In this document: positions 7,725-16,380 of the stretch, piece after piece | Numbering within the stretch: position 1 is the first letter of the stretch | Layout: every line of letters starts with the position of its first letter | From: Actinopolymorpha alba DSM 45243 | Lineage (GTDB): Bacteria > Actinomycetota > Actinomycetes > Propionibacteriales > Actinopolymorphaceae | Assembly (NCBI RefSeq): GCF_000373925.1 | Contig: NZ_KB892757.1 | Location: 164,618-228,617 of the forward strand | DNA length: 64,000 nucleotides | Reading direction: 5' to 3' | Program-made: the position numbers and the translations under genes | The notes under the pieces: generated by a model | What the model was told of the DNA's origin: nothing | What the model saw: the letters and a program-made list of their open reading frames with translations, nothing else | Databases searched by the model: none

Positions 7725-9740
7725 TCAACGCCAGGATGGCTTGAGGTCGACGTCGTCCGCCAGGACGTAGGCGATCCGGTGGCCAAACTGTATCTGGTAG
7801 TACGTCAGCGCTCCGCGGATCACCCGATGGTTGCTGGGATCCAACGTCACGGCCCGGTAGTACTCCGCGTCAGCCTTCATGCCGACGACGTACTCCTGGC
7901 CAGCCGGCAGGGTGTACTGCAGGGGCACCAATGCCTGTGGGGGTACGTCTTCGGGATAGGCCGCGGCCTCCGGATAGGCGCGACCGTACACCTGGATGGA
8001 ATCCCTGCCTGGCTTGGGAGTCGCGACGACAGTGGTGGCCCACAGCGCGGTCGGCGCCCTTCGTGGGTTGAAGAACCACCCCTTCTGGCCGAGATACCAC
8101 ACCGCGGTCCAGTCACCTCGTACCTCGGCAACAGCGTACTGCTGGCCGGTGGAGACCCGGCTCCCGATGTCGGCGACGTCCATCGTGCTCGTGCCGTCAG
8201 GAGGATTGCTGCCGACGTCGCGCAGCAGTGGCGCGCCGGCGCGGGGCTCGGTGCGGAGCATGAGCGCCGAGGAACCCCACTCACCGCACGGGGGCCGGGT
8301 GCCTTCACCAGGAGGGCCGGGATTGCCTTCACAGTTGGTGAATCCCGGGTTGTTGCGCGCGAACGCCGGTCGGATCGTCACCGCACCACTGACGGGAGTG
8401 CCGGTCCGCTCGAAGGGCTTGCCCAGGAGTTCGAAGTAGTGCGCCCAGTCCCAGTACGGGCCGGGATCCCAGTGCATGTCCTCGACGAGTCCTGGGGTGG
8501 GTGCCTGCACGTTGTCGTGGCCGAGGATGTGCTGGCGGTCCAGCGGGATGGCGTACTTGCCGGCGAGATAGCGGACCAGCTTGGCCGACGAGCGGTACAT
8601 CGCCTCGGTGTACCACGTCCCCCTGGCCGCATAACCTTCGTGCTCGAGGCCGATCGACTTGGCGTTGACGTACCAGTTGCCGGCCTGCCAGGCCACGTCC
8701 TTCGCCTTCACGTGTTGGGCGACGTGGCCGTCGCTGGCTCGGAGGGTGTACTGCCAGCTGACATAGGTGGGATCCTGGACGGACGCGATGGTGCCCGCGT
8801 AGCTGCCTTCGGTGTCATGGATGATGATGTAGCGGATCCGCTGGCTCGTGGGCCGGTTGGCGAGGTCATGGTTACCGTAGTCGCCGTTGCCGAGGTCCTG
8901 GTAGGGCGCGGGAATCCATTCACACCCGAGGCGTTCGGGGCATTCGACGTCGCCCGCACTGGCTTCGGTCAAGCCAAGCTTGGCAAGGCCGGCGCGTTCG
9001 ATCCGGCGAGTGCCGGCGGGCAGGGAGACGACGTGCCCTTCGCTGGTGGTCCGGCGTAGGCCATCCCGCATGATGGAGTACGCCTCGTCGGCGAAGGCCT
9101 GTGCGGTCGCCCGGTCGGGCGCGCCGCTGTAGCGGGCCACCGCGGCGTACCACGCCGCACCGTCCGTGACGCTGGTACGCAGCACCTGCCGGTGATAGTC
9201 GGCGAGAATGGCCGCGCCGCCGCGGATGTTGGCCACCGCGTCGGTGCGCAAGGTGGCCTTGTCAATCCCGGTCAGCTTCGCGGCGAGATCGATGGTCTGC
9301 AGGTTGGGCATGCGACGCGGCATCATGAGAGCGCCGGGACGGGACGGATCGCCGCGGAGCTCACTGGCGTTCGTTGGCGCATTGGGGTTCGTGGTGGTTC
9401 CGGTGTTCTTGTTCGTTCCAGCGTTCGCGGCGGCCACGTCGGTGAGATGCATCGGACCGTAGCCGCCAGCCCGCGATGGCTGGCCGGCATGGGATTCCCA
9501 GCGCGACTCCAGATAAGAGACCGCCAGGAGAATGTCCCGCGGAACGGCGTACTCCCGCGCGGCCTGCACGTAGGCCTGCTGCCGTGTCGACGCCTGAGAC
9601 GTCTGACTCGGCAGTGGCGGTGGGGATGGTGCGGCGTTCGCCCCGGAGACTGGTGGGAGTACGCCGGACGCGACGGCGAGGGCGGCGCCCACGATGAGAC
9701 CGCGCCGGAGCATGCGCACGTGGGAAGGTCTTTGTGGCAT
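7725..9740 (-). CDS. Secreted N-acetylmuramoyl-L-alanine amidase (Amidase_2) with N-terminal lysozyme-like domain
   Basis: A 671-residue exported cell-wall hydrolase. ATG 9740 is preferred over an upstream TTG (9779) because GAGGAG lies seven bases before it. Residues 1-37 are a signal peptide (arginines, then a hydrophobic run and an Ala-rich end). Next comes a segment with DILLAVSYLESRWESHAG, resembling a goose-lysozyme/transglycosylase active-site Glu region. The Amidase_2 domain follows with IIIHDTEGSYAGT, ILGHDNVQAP and DMHWDPGPYWDW, which supply the zinc-ligand His positions. The last 200 residues resemble SH3-like binding repeats. It should cut the bond between muramic acid and the stem peptide outside the membrane. 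Confidence 0.82.
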   Translation of the reverse strand: MPQRPSHVRMLRRGLIVGAALAVASGVLPPVSGANAAPSPPPLPSQTSQASTRQQAYVQAAREYAVPRDILLAVSYLESRWESHAGQPSRAGGYGPMHLTDVAAANAGTNKNTGTTTNPNAPTNASELRGDPSRPGALMMPRRMPNLQTIDLAAKLTGIDKATLRTDAVANIRGGAAILADYHRQVLRTSVTDGAAWYAAVARYSGAPDRATAQAFADEAYSIMRDGLRRTTSEGHVVSLPAGTRRIERAGLAKLGLTEASAGDVECPERLGCEWIPAPYQDLGNGDYGNHDLANRPTSQRIRYIIIHDTEGSYAGTIASVQDPTYVSWQYTLRASDGHVAQHVKAKDVAWQAGNWYVNAKSIGLEHEGYAARGTWYTEAMYRSSAKLVRYLAGKYAIPLDRQHILGHDNVQAPTPGLVEDMHWDPGPYWDWAHYFELLGKPFERTGTPVSGAVTIRPAFARNNPGFTNCEGNPGPPGEGTRPPCGEWGSSALMLRTEPRAGAPLLRDVGSNPPDGTSTMDVADIGSRVSTGQQYAVAEVRGDWTAVWYLGQKGWFFNPRRAPTALWATTVVATPKPGRDSIQVYGRAYPEAAAYPEDVPPQALVPLQYTLPAGQEYVVGMKADAEYYRAVTLDPSNHRVIRGALTYYQIQFGHRIAYVLADDVDLKPSWR

Positions 9741-9872
9741 GGCCGGCCTCCTCGCGGCGGGTTCGGCTGGACGCGACAAGGGTGATCCCCAATTCAGGGC
9801 TCGTCAATAGCTTGCGTTCCGGCACGTTCACGCGAATGTAAACTCCCGCGCCGGGTGGGTGGTCGACGCGGC

Positions 9873-10889
9873 ATGATGCGTGGAATGGCCTACAGACTGA
9901 TCGACGGTGATCCCGATCCCGCGGACGTACGTCACCTGACCTTCGTTCCCTTTCGCGCTGATGGGTCCTGCGTCGCGGTGCCCACCGAGAGCGGCAAGCT
10001 CACGTTGCCGGCTGGTGTGGTGGAGCCCGGCGAGCACTATCTGATCGATTCGAGCCTTCGGATCCCCCTGATGACCGCTGGCTTCCGCTTCCAGCGGGTC
10101 ACGCCGTTCGCGGTGGATGGCAAGGCGGGGGACCTGCACGTGTACGCCTGGATCGAAGGTGATCGGTATCGCGGCGCGCGCCCACATCGCGCGGTCGAGC
10201 TTCGCACGATGATGGCCGACGAGCTCGGTGGTTGGTTCGCCGCTGCCGGGGACACCTTCACCGCCCGCGTGGTCACCGATGCCGCGCGGTCCTACGGCAC
10301 CGAGGACGACGAGCGTTACTACGCCAACAACCTCCGCCTGCTCGAACCCGCGTACCTGCGGGGCTCCACTGCCCAGGAAGGATCCGGCTTCGGCGGCGGC
10401 CCGCAACGGTGGCGGGAGGAGCGCGAGTCAATCGTCGACGGCATCCACAAGGACGGCACCTTTCTCGACCTCGGCTGTGCCATCGGTCTCCTGATGGAGT
10501 CGGTACGCCAGTGGGCGGGGGAGCGGGGTCTCTTGATCGAGCCGTACGGCGTCGACATCGGCGCCGGCCTGGTCGACCTGGCCCGCCGGCGCCTGCCGCA
10601 GTGGGCCGACCGCATCGAGGTCGGTAACGCGATTGACTACGTGCCCAGTGACGGGCGGCGGTTCACGTTCGTCCACGCGCTGGTGGACTGCGTGCCGGAG
10701 CGGCGGCGACGCGATCTGATCCGGCACGCGATCGAGCACCTTGTGGAGCCAGGCGGGCGGCTGCTCGTAAGCCACTACGGCGGCACCCCGGGCAGGGAGT
10801 ACCTCCAGCGATCCGGCCTGGCGATGGCGGGGGAGTCCCACCGCACTGCCTGGACTGACGTCCCGGCGCCAGCCGGAGCCGGGCACTGA
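9873..10889 (+). CDS. NUDIX-like domain fused to class I SAM methyltransferase
   Basis: A roughly 338-residue two-domain protein. Residues about 10-125 look like a NUDIX fold (FVPFRADGSCVAVP, LTLPAGVVEPGE), but the Glu-rich catalytic Nudix box G-x5-E-x7-REUxEE is absent. Residues about 175-330 form a methyltransferase: TFLDLGCAIGLLMESV is SAM motif I, PYGVDIG motif II and LLVSHYGG a later strand. The likely role is methylation of a nucleotide-like or natural-product substrate recognised by the dead NUDIX domain, which is inference. Starts at 9873, 9876 and 9885 are all possible. It has no operon partner. Confidence 0.65.
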   Translation: MMRGMAYRLIDGDPDPADVRHLTFVPFRADGSCVAVPTESGKLTLPAGVVEPGEHYLIDSSLRIPLMTAGFRFQRVTPFAVDGKAGDLHVYAWIEGDRYRGARPHRAVELRTMMADELGGWFAAAGDTFTARVVTDAARSYGTEDDERYYANNLRLLEPAYLRGSTAQEGSGFGGGPQRWREERESIVDGIHKDGTFLDLGCAIGLLMESVRQWAGERGLLIEPYGVDIGAGLVDLARRRLPQWADRIEVGNAIDYVPSDGRRFTFVHALVDCVPERRRRDLIRHAIEHLVEPGGRLLVSHYGGTPGREYLQRSGLAMAGESHRTAWTDVPAPAGAGH

Positions 10890-11018
10890 GGCGCGCTCCG
10901 CCGCTCCTTATTGGTCTGGTTTCTCGGCCGTAAGGCGGACCATCGTCCCACACCGCTGGCGTCCTATGGTTCCTGCTGGCGGCGCCTACCGGGCCGTCCT
11001 GGCAGAGTGAGGAGAACC

Positions 11019-12032
11019 ATGAAGTACCGCTTTCTGGGCAGGACTGGACTCAAGGTCAGCGAACTGTGCCTTGGTGCCATGACGTTCGGCGGACAGACCG
11101 ACGAGGAGACCAGCCACCAGATGCTGGACCGCTTCGTCGAAGCCGGCGGCACCTTCATCGACACCGCCGACGTCTACAGCCAGGGCATCTCCGAGGAGGT
11201 TCTCGGCCGCTGGCTGAAGACCCGCAACCGCGACGACCTCGTCATCGCCACGAAGGCATACGGCGGGATGGGCCCCGGCCCGAACGACAGCGGGAACGGC
11301 CGCAAGCACGTCTTGACAGCGGTGGAGGCGAGCCTGCGCCGGCTCGGCACCGACTACATCGACCTCTACCAGATGCACGTCTTCGACGACGGAACGCCGC
11401 TGGAAGAAACCCTGTCGACGCTCGACACGCTCGTCAGGAGCGGCAAGGTCCGTTACATCGGGGCGAGCAACTATTCGGGATGGCAACTGCAGAAGGCCGT
11501 TGACCTGTCCCGTCAGCACGGGTTGGAGGCGTACGTCTGCCTGCAGCCCCTCTACAACCTGCTCGACCGCGAGGCCGAGTGGGAGCTGATCCCGATCTGC
11601 CAGAACGAAGGGCTCGGGCTCATCTTGTGGAGTCCGCTCCGTGGCGGCTGGCTGTCAGGTAAGTACCAACGGGGCATGACCGGCCCGATCCCGGGCACCC
11701 GGATCGACGACGCGACCCGCGAGGACCTGGGCGAGGCGTGGTACGCGTACGACAACGAGCGGACCTGGCAGGTCATCGACACCCTCACGGCGGTGGCGAA
11801 GGAACTCGGCAGGTCACCCGCACAGGTGGCCCTGCGTTGGTTGCTGCAGCGTCCCGGCGTGACTGCGCCGATCGTGGGAGCGCGTTCGATGGCGCACTTC
11901 GAGGACAACCTCGGCGCCGCTGGCTGGACGCTGGGCGAGGAGGAGATGGCGCGTCTCACCGAGGTGAGCGACCGGCGCCTGCCGTACCCCTACGACCTCG
12001 GGGTCCGCTTCCGCCGTCGCCCCGCCGTGTGA
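11019..12032 (+). CDS. Aldo/keto reductase
   Basis: A 337-residue NADPH-dependent aldo/keto reductase of the YajO/IolS-like group. ATG 11019 is preceded by GAGGAG. The segment [21 protein letters not shown] carries the catalytic Asp and Tyr, IATKAYG the Lys, and DLYQMHVFD the His. [14 protein letters not shown] and the C-terminal [17 protein letters not shown] form the cofactor-binding end. The substrate is unknown. It ends three bases before the convergent membrane-protein gene, leaving almost no intergenic space. Confidence 0.9.
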   Translation: MKYRFLGRTGLKVSELCLGAMTFGGQTDEETSHQMLDRFVEAGGTFIDTADVYSQGISEEVLGRWLKTRNRDDLVIATKAYGGMGPGPNDSGNGRKHVLTAVEASLRRLGTDYIDLYQMHVFDDGTPLEETLSTLDTLVRSGKVRYIGASNYSGWQLQKAVDLSRQHGLEAYVCLQPLYNLLDREAEWELIPICQNEGLGLILWSPLRGGWLSGKYQRGMTGPIPGTRIDDATREDLGEAWYAYDNERTWQVIDTLTAVAKELGRSPAQVALRWLLQRPGVTAPIVGARSMAHFEDNLGAAGWTLGEEEMARLTEVSDRRLPYPYDLGVRFRRRPAV

Positions 12033-12034
12033 CG

Positions 12035-13273
12035 TCATCGCTCCGACCGGGCTCGGCGGTCGCGCGCTTTGGGGGGCCGAGCCCGGCCGTGAGGCACGAG
12101 GAAGAGTTCGTCCTCGTCGTCGTCGATCTGCGCCGCCAGAACCGCTCCGTCGTAGGGCAAGCCGTACAACACCGCGGAGTCGCGCTGGTTGAAGTACTCC
12201 TCGCTTTCCTCGTCCTCCTCAGGGTCGTCCTCGTCGTCATCCCACTCGTCCCCGGCGTTCTCGTCGTCCTCCTCGTCCGGGTTCACGGCATCGAGGGAAA
12301 CGCGAAGTAACGCGGGCTCAGCGCGATCCGCGGACGGAAAGACGAGTACGTCGCCGTCGTCGCTGGGACAGATCCACACCCGCAGAGCCGGGACAGATCC
12401 CCGAACAAACGCGGCAAGCTGTCGTCGCCACGCGACCTCGTCGCCGATCAGCGTGAAGCCCAGCAGCGCCAGGCCCGTACTCAGAGCTCCCCAGCCCGAC
12501 GCGTCGTAGGGTTCGGCGGCCAACCGCGCCCACGTTTCATCGACCAGCACCGTCGTCGTCGAGCCGACCGGGTAACCCGTGGCGTCCCAGGCCTCGAGGT
12601 CACGTCCGTCAGGTCCCGGTTGCGGCCACCGGACCCGGACCACGAACCCGTCGTCCTTATGGGCCACCACAGTGGCCGTCACCGGCCGAGCACGGCGTGC
12701 GTGGTCCGCATCGGACTGGTGCTGCTGAACGGCATACGCCAGGACCGCGAGCGACGCCAGCACCGCCGCGCATCCAGCGACCAGCCGAAGGGGCCACCTC
12801 GCCCGGGGCGGAAGGGGTTTCGGTAGTGCCGGCACCGCGGTGGCGACCGTGGCCGCGGCCTCCAGCTGGCGGCGTCGCCCGACGTGACGGACGAACAACG
12901 TGCCCAGCGTCCACACCGCCGCGAGCGGGACGAGGGCGAGGACCCAGCGCGCGGAGTTGCCCACGAACTCGTCCGGCCAGAGCACGGCACTCACCAGGAT
13001 GAGCGGTGTCGTCACCCACGTCATGGCGGGCAGCCAGCCGACCCAGGCGATGTGCGCGAACGCCAGCGCAAAGATGAGCGACTCGACGAGCACGTCAGCC
13101 CCCGGTCTGGGGCACGGTGCGGCGTCACTGCAGGGAGGGGTGACGTCGGTCGCGACGAGGAGCACCAGGATCAGTGCCCAGCCAACCGCGGAGAATCTCG
13201 GGTCGGCCCAACGGGGCGGTCGGGCCCGCCGCCAGGTCGACGCCGCCGCGGGCGACCAGCCGGGGATCAGCAT
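12035..13273 (-). CDS. Membrane protein with acidic C-terminal stretch, unknown function
   Basis: A 412-residue protein not matched to a named family. At least three hydrophobic segments lie in the first 180 residues (WALILVLLVATDV; LIFALAFAHIAWVGWL; ALVPLAAVWTLGTLF) and one follows at about residue 165 (LVAGCAAVLASLAVLAYAV). After them comes an extracytoplasmic-looking domain with VTATVVAHKDDGFVVRVRW, which resembles the DUF3592-type domain. Near the C-terminus is a very acidic stretch rich in Asp/Glu. The gene starts within a tandem 14-bp duplication, seven bases after the stop of the upstream gene, so the pair is probably one operon. Confidence 0.6.
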   Translation of the reverse strand: MLIPGWSPAAASTWRRARPPRWADPRFSAVGWALILVLLVATDVTPPCSDAAPCPRPGADVLVESLIFALAFAHIAWVGWLPAMTWVTTPLILVSAVLWPDEFVGNSARWVLALVPLAAVWTLGTLFVRHVGRRRQLEAAATVATAVPALPKPLPPRARWPLRLVAGCAAVLASLAVLAYAVQQHQSDADHARRARPVTATVVAHKDDGFVVRVRWPQPGPDGRDLEAWDATGYPVGSTTTVLVDETWARLAAEPYDASGWGALSTGLALLGFTLIGDEVAWRRQLAAFVRGSVPALRVWICPSDDGDVLVFPSADRAEPALLRVSLDAVNPDEEDDENAGDEWDDDEDDPEEDEESEEYFNQRDSAVLYGLPYDGAVLAAQIDDDEDELFLVPHGRARPPKARDRRARSER

Positions 13274-13289
13274 GCGGGGATCAGCATGC
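13262..13289. repeat. Tandem 14-bp duplication at a gene junction
   Basis: GGGGATCAGCATGC occurs twice back to back (13262-13275 and 13276-13289). Read on the minus strand, one copy contributes the last codons and stop of the glycolipid-binding-type gene, and the other supplies the ATG of the membrane-protein gene. The first ATG on the minus strand would run into a TGA after six codons, so only the second is usable. Confidence 0.85.
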
Positions 13290-13880
13290 GCGCCGGGCGA
13301 TGCTGGGGTAGTCGAGGACGAGGCCGTCGCGGTCGAAGAGGATGTCGGCGCAGAAACCGTCGCTCTCGAACCGGACGACGCTCGACTCGTCCGTGCGGCT
13401 GAGCGGGCTGTAGCGCTGGGCGCTCGGCGTCACCGTGAGGTCGGGCACCGACACCCATGCCATCACCAGGTCGACCGGATCGCCTTTGTCCAGAAGCCCA
13501 TGGCGGAGGACCGGCATGGTGTTGGTGAGGGGACAGAGTCCGAGGTCACAGTCAAGCGCGCCCTGCCAGAGCGCGGGGTCACCGCCTGGCGGAGGAGCGT
13601 CGAGGTGGCCCTCCTGGTCGGTGACGATGCGCCAGCTGCCGTCGCCGTCGCGGTGCAGCTCGAGCGAACGACGCCACCCGTGGCCGGAGGTGTGGACCCG
13701 CAACGACGAGGTGACGTAGAAGTCGCCGGTGGTGAGGATGTACTCCAGGCGGTAGGGCACCGGGTCAGCACCGATCGCCGACCCCGTGGCCGACAGGCGT
13801 CCCCGGGCCAGCTTGACCTCGACCAACTCGGCACCAGCGTCCTTGAGCCAGACCAGTGAGTGGTGTACATCGGCGATCAT
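13281..13880 (-). CDS. Putative glycolipid-binding family protein
   Basis: A 199-residue protein of the family annotated as putative glycolipid-binding. Typical stretches are DCDLGLCPLTNTMPVLRHG, WVSVPDLTVTPSAQRYSPL and the C-terminal DRDGLVLDYPSIARR. The ATG at 13880 has AAAGGA eight bases upstream and gives MIADVHHSLVWL; an upstream in-frame extension to 13931 lacks a ribosome-binding site. The biochemical role of the family is not established. It is followed after seven bases by the membrane-protein gene. Confidence 0.75.
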   Translation of the reverse strand: MIADVHHSLVWLKDAGAELVEVKLARGRLSATGSAIGADPVPYRLEYILTTGDFYVTSSLRVHTSGHGWRRSLELHRDGDGSWRIVTDQEGHLDAPPPGGDPALWQGALDCDLGLCPLTNTMPVLRHGLLDKGDPVDLVMAWVSVPDLTVTPSAQRYSPLSRTDESSVVRFESDGFCADILFDRDGLVLDYPSIARRAC

Positions 13881-14100
13881 CGGCGGTTCCTTTCCGTCCT
13901 CAGCGACGAAGGTACGACGCCGCACCGACATAGTGCTGCGGTCGCGACCGTGATCGGCCGAGGCGGGAAAACTCGGACCGGTGGTGGTTGCTCAGATTTC
14001 TGTCGGGCGAGCTGTCGATTCGGCCGGATCCCGTTCGCCGTCCTGGATGAGGGCGTCACTCCCGGCGCCTGAGCAGCAGGTACGAAGCGAAGGAAACGAC

Positions 14101-14715
14101 ATGCGAAAGCTCATGGTCACGATGTTCATGTCCCTGGACGGCGTCGTGCAGGCGCCAGGCGGGCCCGACGAGGACCGCGAGGGCGGGTTCGAGCACGGCG
14201 GCTGGGCCGTACCCCACTTCGATCAGGAGCTCATCAAGGGGATGACCGAATTCACCAGCCGCGCCGGCGCGCTCCTGATCGGGCGCAGGACGTACGACAT
14301 CTTCTCCACCACCTGGCCGCTGGCCGGCGAGGATGACCAGATGAACACCCTGCCGAAGTACGTCGCGTCGCGGACCCTCGACGCCGTCTCGTGGCAGAAC
14401 TCCACGCTGCTCACCGGCGATGTCGTCGAGGCGGTCGAGAGGCTCAAGCAGGGCGAGGGCGGTGAGATCCAGGTCCACGGCAGCGGCAACCTGATCCAGA
14501 CGCTCGTCAGGCATGACCTCGTTGACGAGTTCCACCTGCTGGTGTTCCCGGTGCTCATCGGCTCGGGCAAGCGGCTGTTCGGCGACGGCACCATCCCGTC
14601 CGGCCTCAAGCTGCTTGACTCAACGACCTCGGACCGGGGTGTCGTCGTCAGCAGATACGTCCGGGCAGGCGGGGTCGAGTACGGTGCGATGGGTCCAGAG
14701 ACCGGCAACTGGTGA
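14101..14715 (+). CDS. Dihydrofolate-reductase-like (RibD C-terminal domain) protein
   Basis: A 204-residue protein of the RibD_C/DHFR-like fold, a pyridine-nucleotide-dependent reductase group of mostly unknown substrate. Marks are MVTMFMSLDGVVQAPGGPDED, LLIGRRTYDIFSTTWP and IQVHGSGNLIQTLVRHDLVD, the last being the NADPH-binding end. ATG 14101 has GAAGGAAA just upstream. The DGPF protein starts 34 bases later and the sigma factor follows, so it is probably the first gene of a three-gene cassette. Confidence 0.85.
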   Translation: MRKLMVTMFMSLDGVVQAPGGPDEDREGGFEHGGWAVPHFDQELIKGMTEFTSRAGALLIGRRTYDIFSTTWPLAGEDDQMNTLPKYVASRTLDAVSWQNSTLLTGDVVEAVERLKQGEGGEIQVHGSGNLIQTLVRHDLVDEFHLLVFPVLIGSGKRLFGDGTIPSGLKLLDSTTSDRGVVVSRYVRAGGVEYGAMGPETGNW

Positions 14716-14749
14716 TCGGGCGTACGGACCAGACAGGACAGGACAAGCC

Positions 14750-15085
14750 ATGCCGCAGTACGCGATTCTGATCTACGAAAAGGAACTCCCCGGCGGCGTC
14801 GCCGACATCCCACCCGAGGTGATGGAGGCCAACCTGAGCGCCGGGGACAAGATCGCCGCGATGGGCGTGCGGATCGTCAGCGAGCCGGCACTGCAGCCCA
14901 GCGCCGCCACCCGCACGATCCACAAGAACGGCCTGGTGACCGACGGACCGTTCCTGGAGAGCAAGGAAGTGCTCGCGGGGTTCTTCGTGGTGGAGGCGTC
15001 CGACCTCGACCAGGCGATCGCCGTTGGCAAGTTGCTCCCGATCATGGACGGTGCCGTCGAGGTCCGTCCGTTGCTCGAGGTCTGA
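14750..15085 (+). CDS. DGPF/YCII-family protein
   Basis: A 111-residue YCII-fold protein carrying the diagnostic DGPF motif in LVTDGPFLESKEVLAGFF. Members are small ferredoxin-like proteins whose genes commonly sit next to ECF42-type sigma factors, as here. The ATG at 14750 gives MPQYAILIYEKELPGG. The cellular role of these proteins is unknown. A second DGPF protein with a broken sigma partner is at 48477-48890. Confidence 0.85.
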   Translation: MPQYAILIYEKELPGGVADIPPEVMEANLSAGDKIAAMGVRIVSEPALQPSAATRTIHKNGLVTDGPFLESKEVLAGFFVVEASDLDQAIAVGKLLPIMDGAVEVRPLLEV

Positions 15086-15114
15086 CCAGGCGACGCGAGG
15101 AAGCGATCAGGAAC

Positions 15115-16380
15115 CTGACCTCCGTCGAGCAGGCGGTCGCGGACGCGCATCGTCGTGAGTGGGCCTCGGTGCTCGCCGCGACGGTGCGTGTCACCCGCGA
15201 CCTCGACCTCGCCGAGGAATGCGTTCAGGATGCGTACGTCGCCGCGCTCCACGACTGGCGAGAGCGCGGCGTACCATCCAGGCCAGGTGCCTGGCTGACC
15301 ACCGCCGCCCGGCACAACGCACTCGATGCCCTCCGTCGGGCCAGGACCCTGCGGTCGAAGCTGCACCTGCTGGTCGAGCCCGACGAGGTCGAGCCGACAG
15401 AACCCATGACCGTCGGAGAGGGGGACCTCGTCGTTCCCGATGACCGGCTTCGGCTGGTGTTCCTGTGTTGCCATCCCGCGCTGGCGATCCAGGCTCAGGT
15501 CGCGCTCACGCTGCGGCTGGTCTGCGGGGTGACGACCCGCGACATCGCGACCGCGTTCCTGGTGTCCGAGCCGACCATGGCGGCCCGGATCACCCGGGCG
15601 AAGAAGAAGATCACCGCGGCGCGGATTCCGTTCCGGATGCCCGTGCGGAGCGAGTTGCCGGACAGGTTGGACGCCGCCCTCACCGCGATCCACCTGCTCT
15701 TCACCACCGGTCACCTCGCGCCGGCCGGGCCTGAGCTGACCAGGAACGACCTCACCGAGCGCGCGCTGGACCTGGCCCGCCTGCTTCGCACGCTGTTGCC
15801 GGAGGAGCGCGAGGTGAGTGGGCTCCTCGCGCTGCTGCTGGCCAACCACGCCCGCCGGGCAACGCGCACCGCCGCTGACGGGCAGCTGTTGCTGCTGGAG
15901 GAGCAGGACCGGTCGGCCTGGGACTCCGACGCGATCGCCGAGGCGCATGAGCGGGTCCTGGAGGCACTCGGCGGTGGGAGTCCGGGCCGGTTCGCCCTGC
16001 AGGCCGCGATCGCCGCGCTGCACGCGACGGCGCCGACGTACGACGACACCGACTGGGCACAGATCCTGGAGCTCTACGATCGGCTGGTGCGAACGTGGCC
16101 GTCACCGGTGGTCGCGCTCAACCGGGCTGTCGCGGTCGCGATGGTGCACGGGCCGGCAACCGGCCTGGCCGAGGTGGAGGCGCTCGAGCCGGACGAGCGA
16201 CTTACCGGCTATCACTACCTGCCCGCGATCAAGGCCGACCTGCTACGCCGGCTGGGTCGCCCCGCTGACGCCGCCGTGGAGTACGAACGCGCGCTCACCC
16301 TGGCCGACAACGCAGCCGAACGCGCCTTCCTCACCAGCCGCCTCGCGGACCTCGACCTCTCGAATCAGGCGCGGCGATAG
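15115..16380 (+). CDS. ECF-type RNA polymerase sigma factor, ECF42-like with TPR-type C-terminal extension
   Basis: A protein of about 421 residues. Region sigma-2 includes VTRDLDLAEECVQDAYVAAL and PGAWLTTAARHNALDALRRA; sigma-4 contains LTLRLVCGVTTRDIATAFLV and EPTMAARITRAKKKI. A helical extension of about 230 residues follows (HLLFTTGHLAP, LNRAVAVAMV, YHYLPAIKADLLRRLGR), as known for the ECF42 group. No ATG, GTG or TTG occurs in frame until 15169, which would remove the first sigma-2 helix (SVEQAVADAHRREWAS, clearly family sequence). I therefore propose CTG 15115, with GAGGAAG at 15097. It is coupled to the DGPF gene and overlaps the convergent peptidase gene by 16 bases. Confidence 0.8.
   Translation: MTSVEQAVADAHRREWASVLAATVRVTRDLDLAEECVQDAYVAALHDWRERGVPSRPGAWLTTAARHNALDALRRARTLRSKLHLLVEPDEVEPTEPMTVGEGDLVVPDDRLRLVFLCCHPALAIQAQVALTLRLVCGVTTRDIATAFLVSEPTMAARITRAKKKITAARIPFRMPVRSELPDRLDAALTAIHLLFTTGHLAPAGPELTRNDLTERALDLARLLRTLLPEEREVSGLLALLLANHARRATRTAADGQLLLLEEQDRSAWDSDAIAEAHERVLEALGGGSPGRFALQAAIAALHATAPTYDDTDWAQILELYDRLVRTWPSPVVALNRAVAVAMVHGPATGLAEVEALEPDERLTGYHYLPAIKADLLRRLGRPADAAVEYERALTLADNAAERAFLTSRLADLDLSNQARR

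Noticed and set aside
7779-9059. 426-residue plus-strand reading frame
   Set aside because: Antisense shadow of the amidase gene in GC-rich DNA; no motif or start signal.
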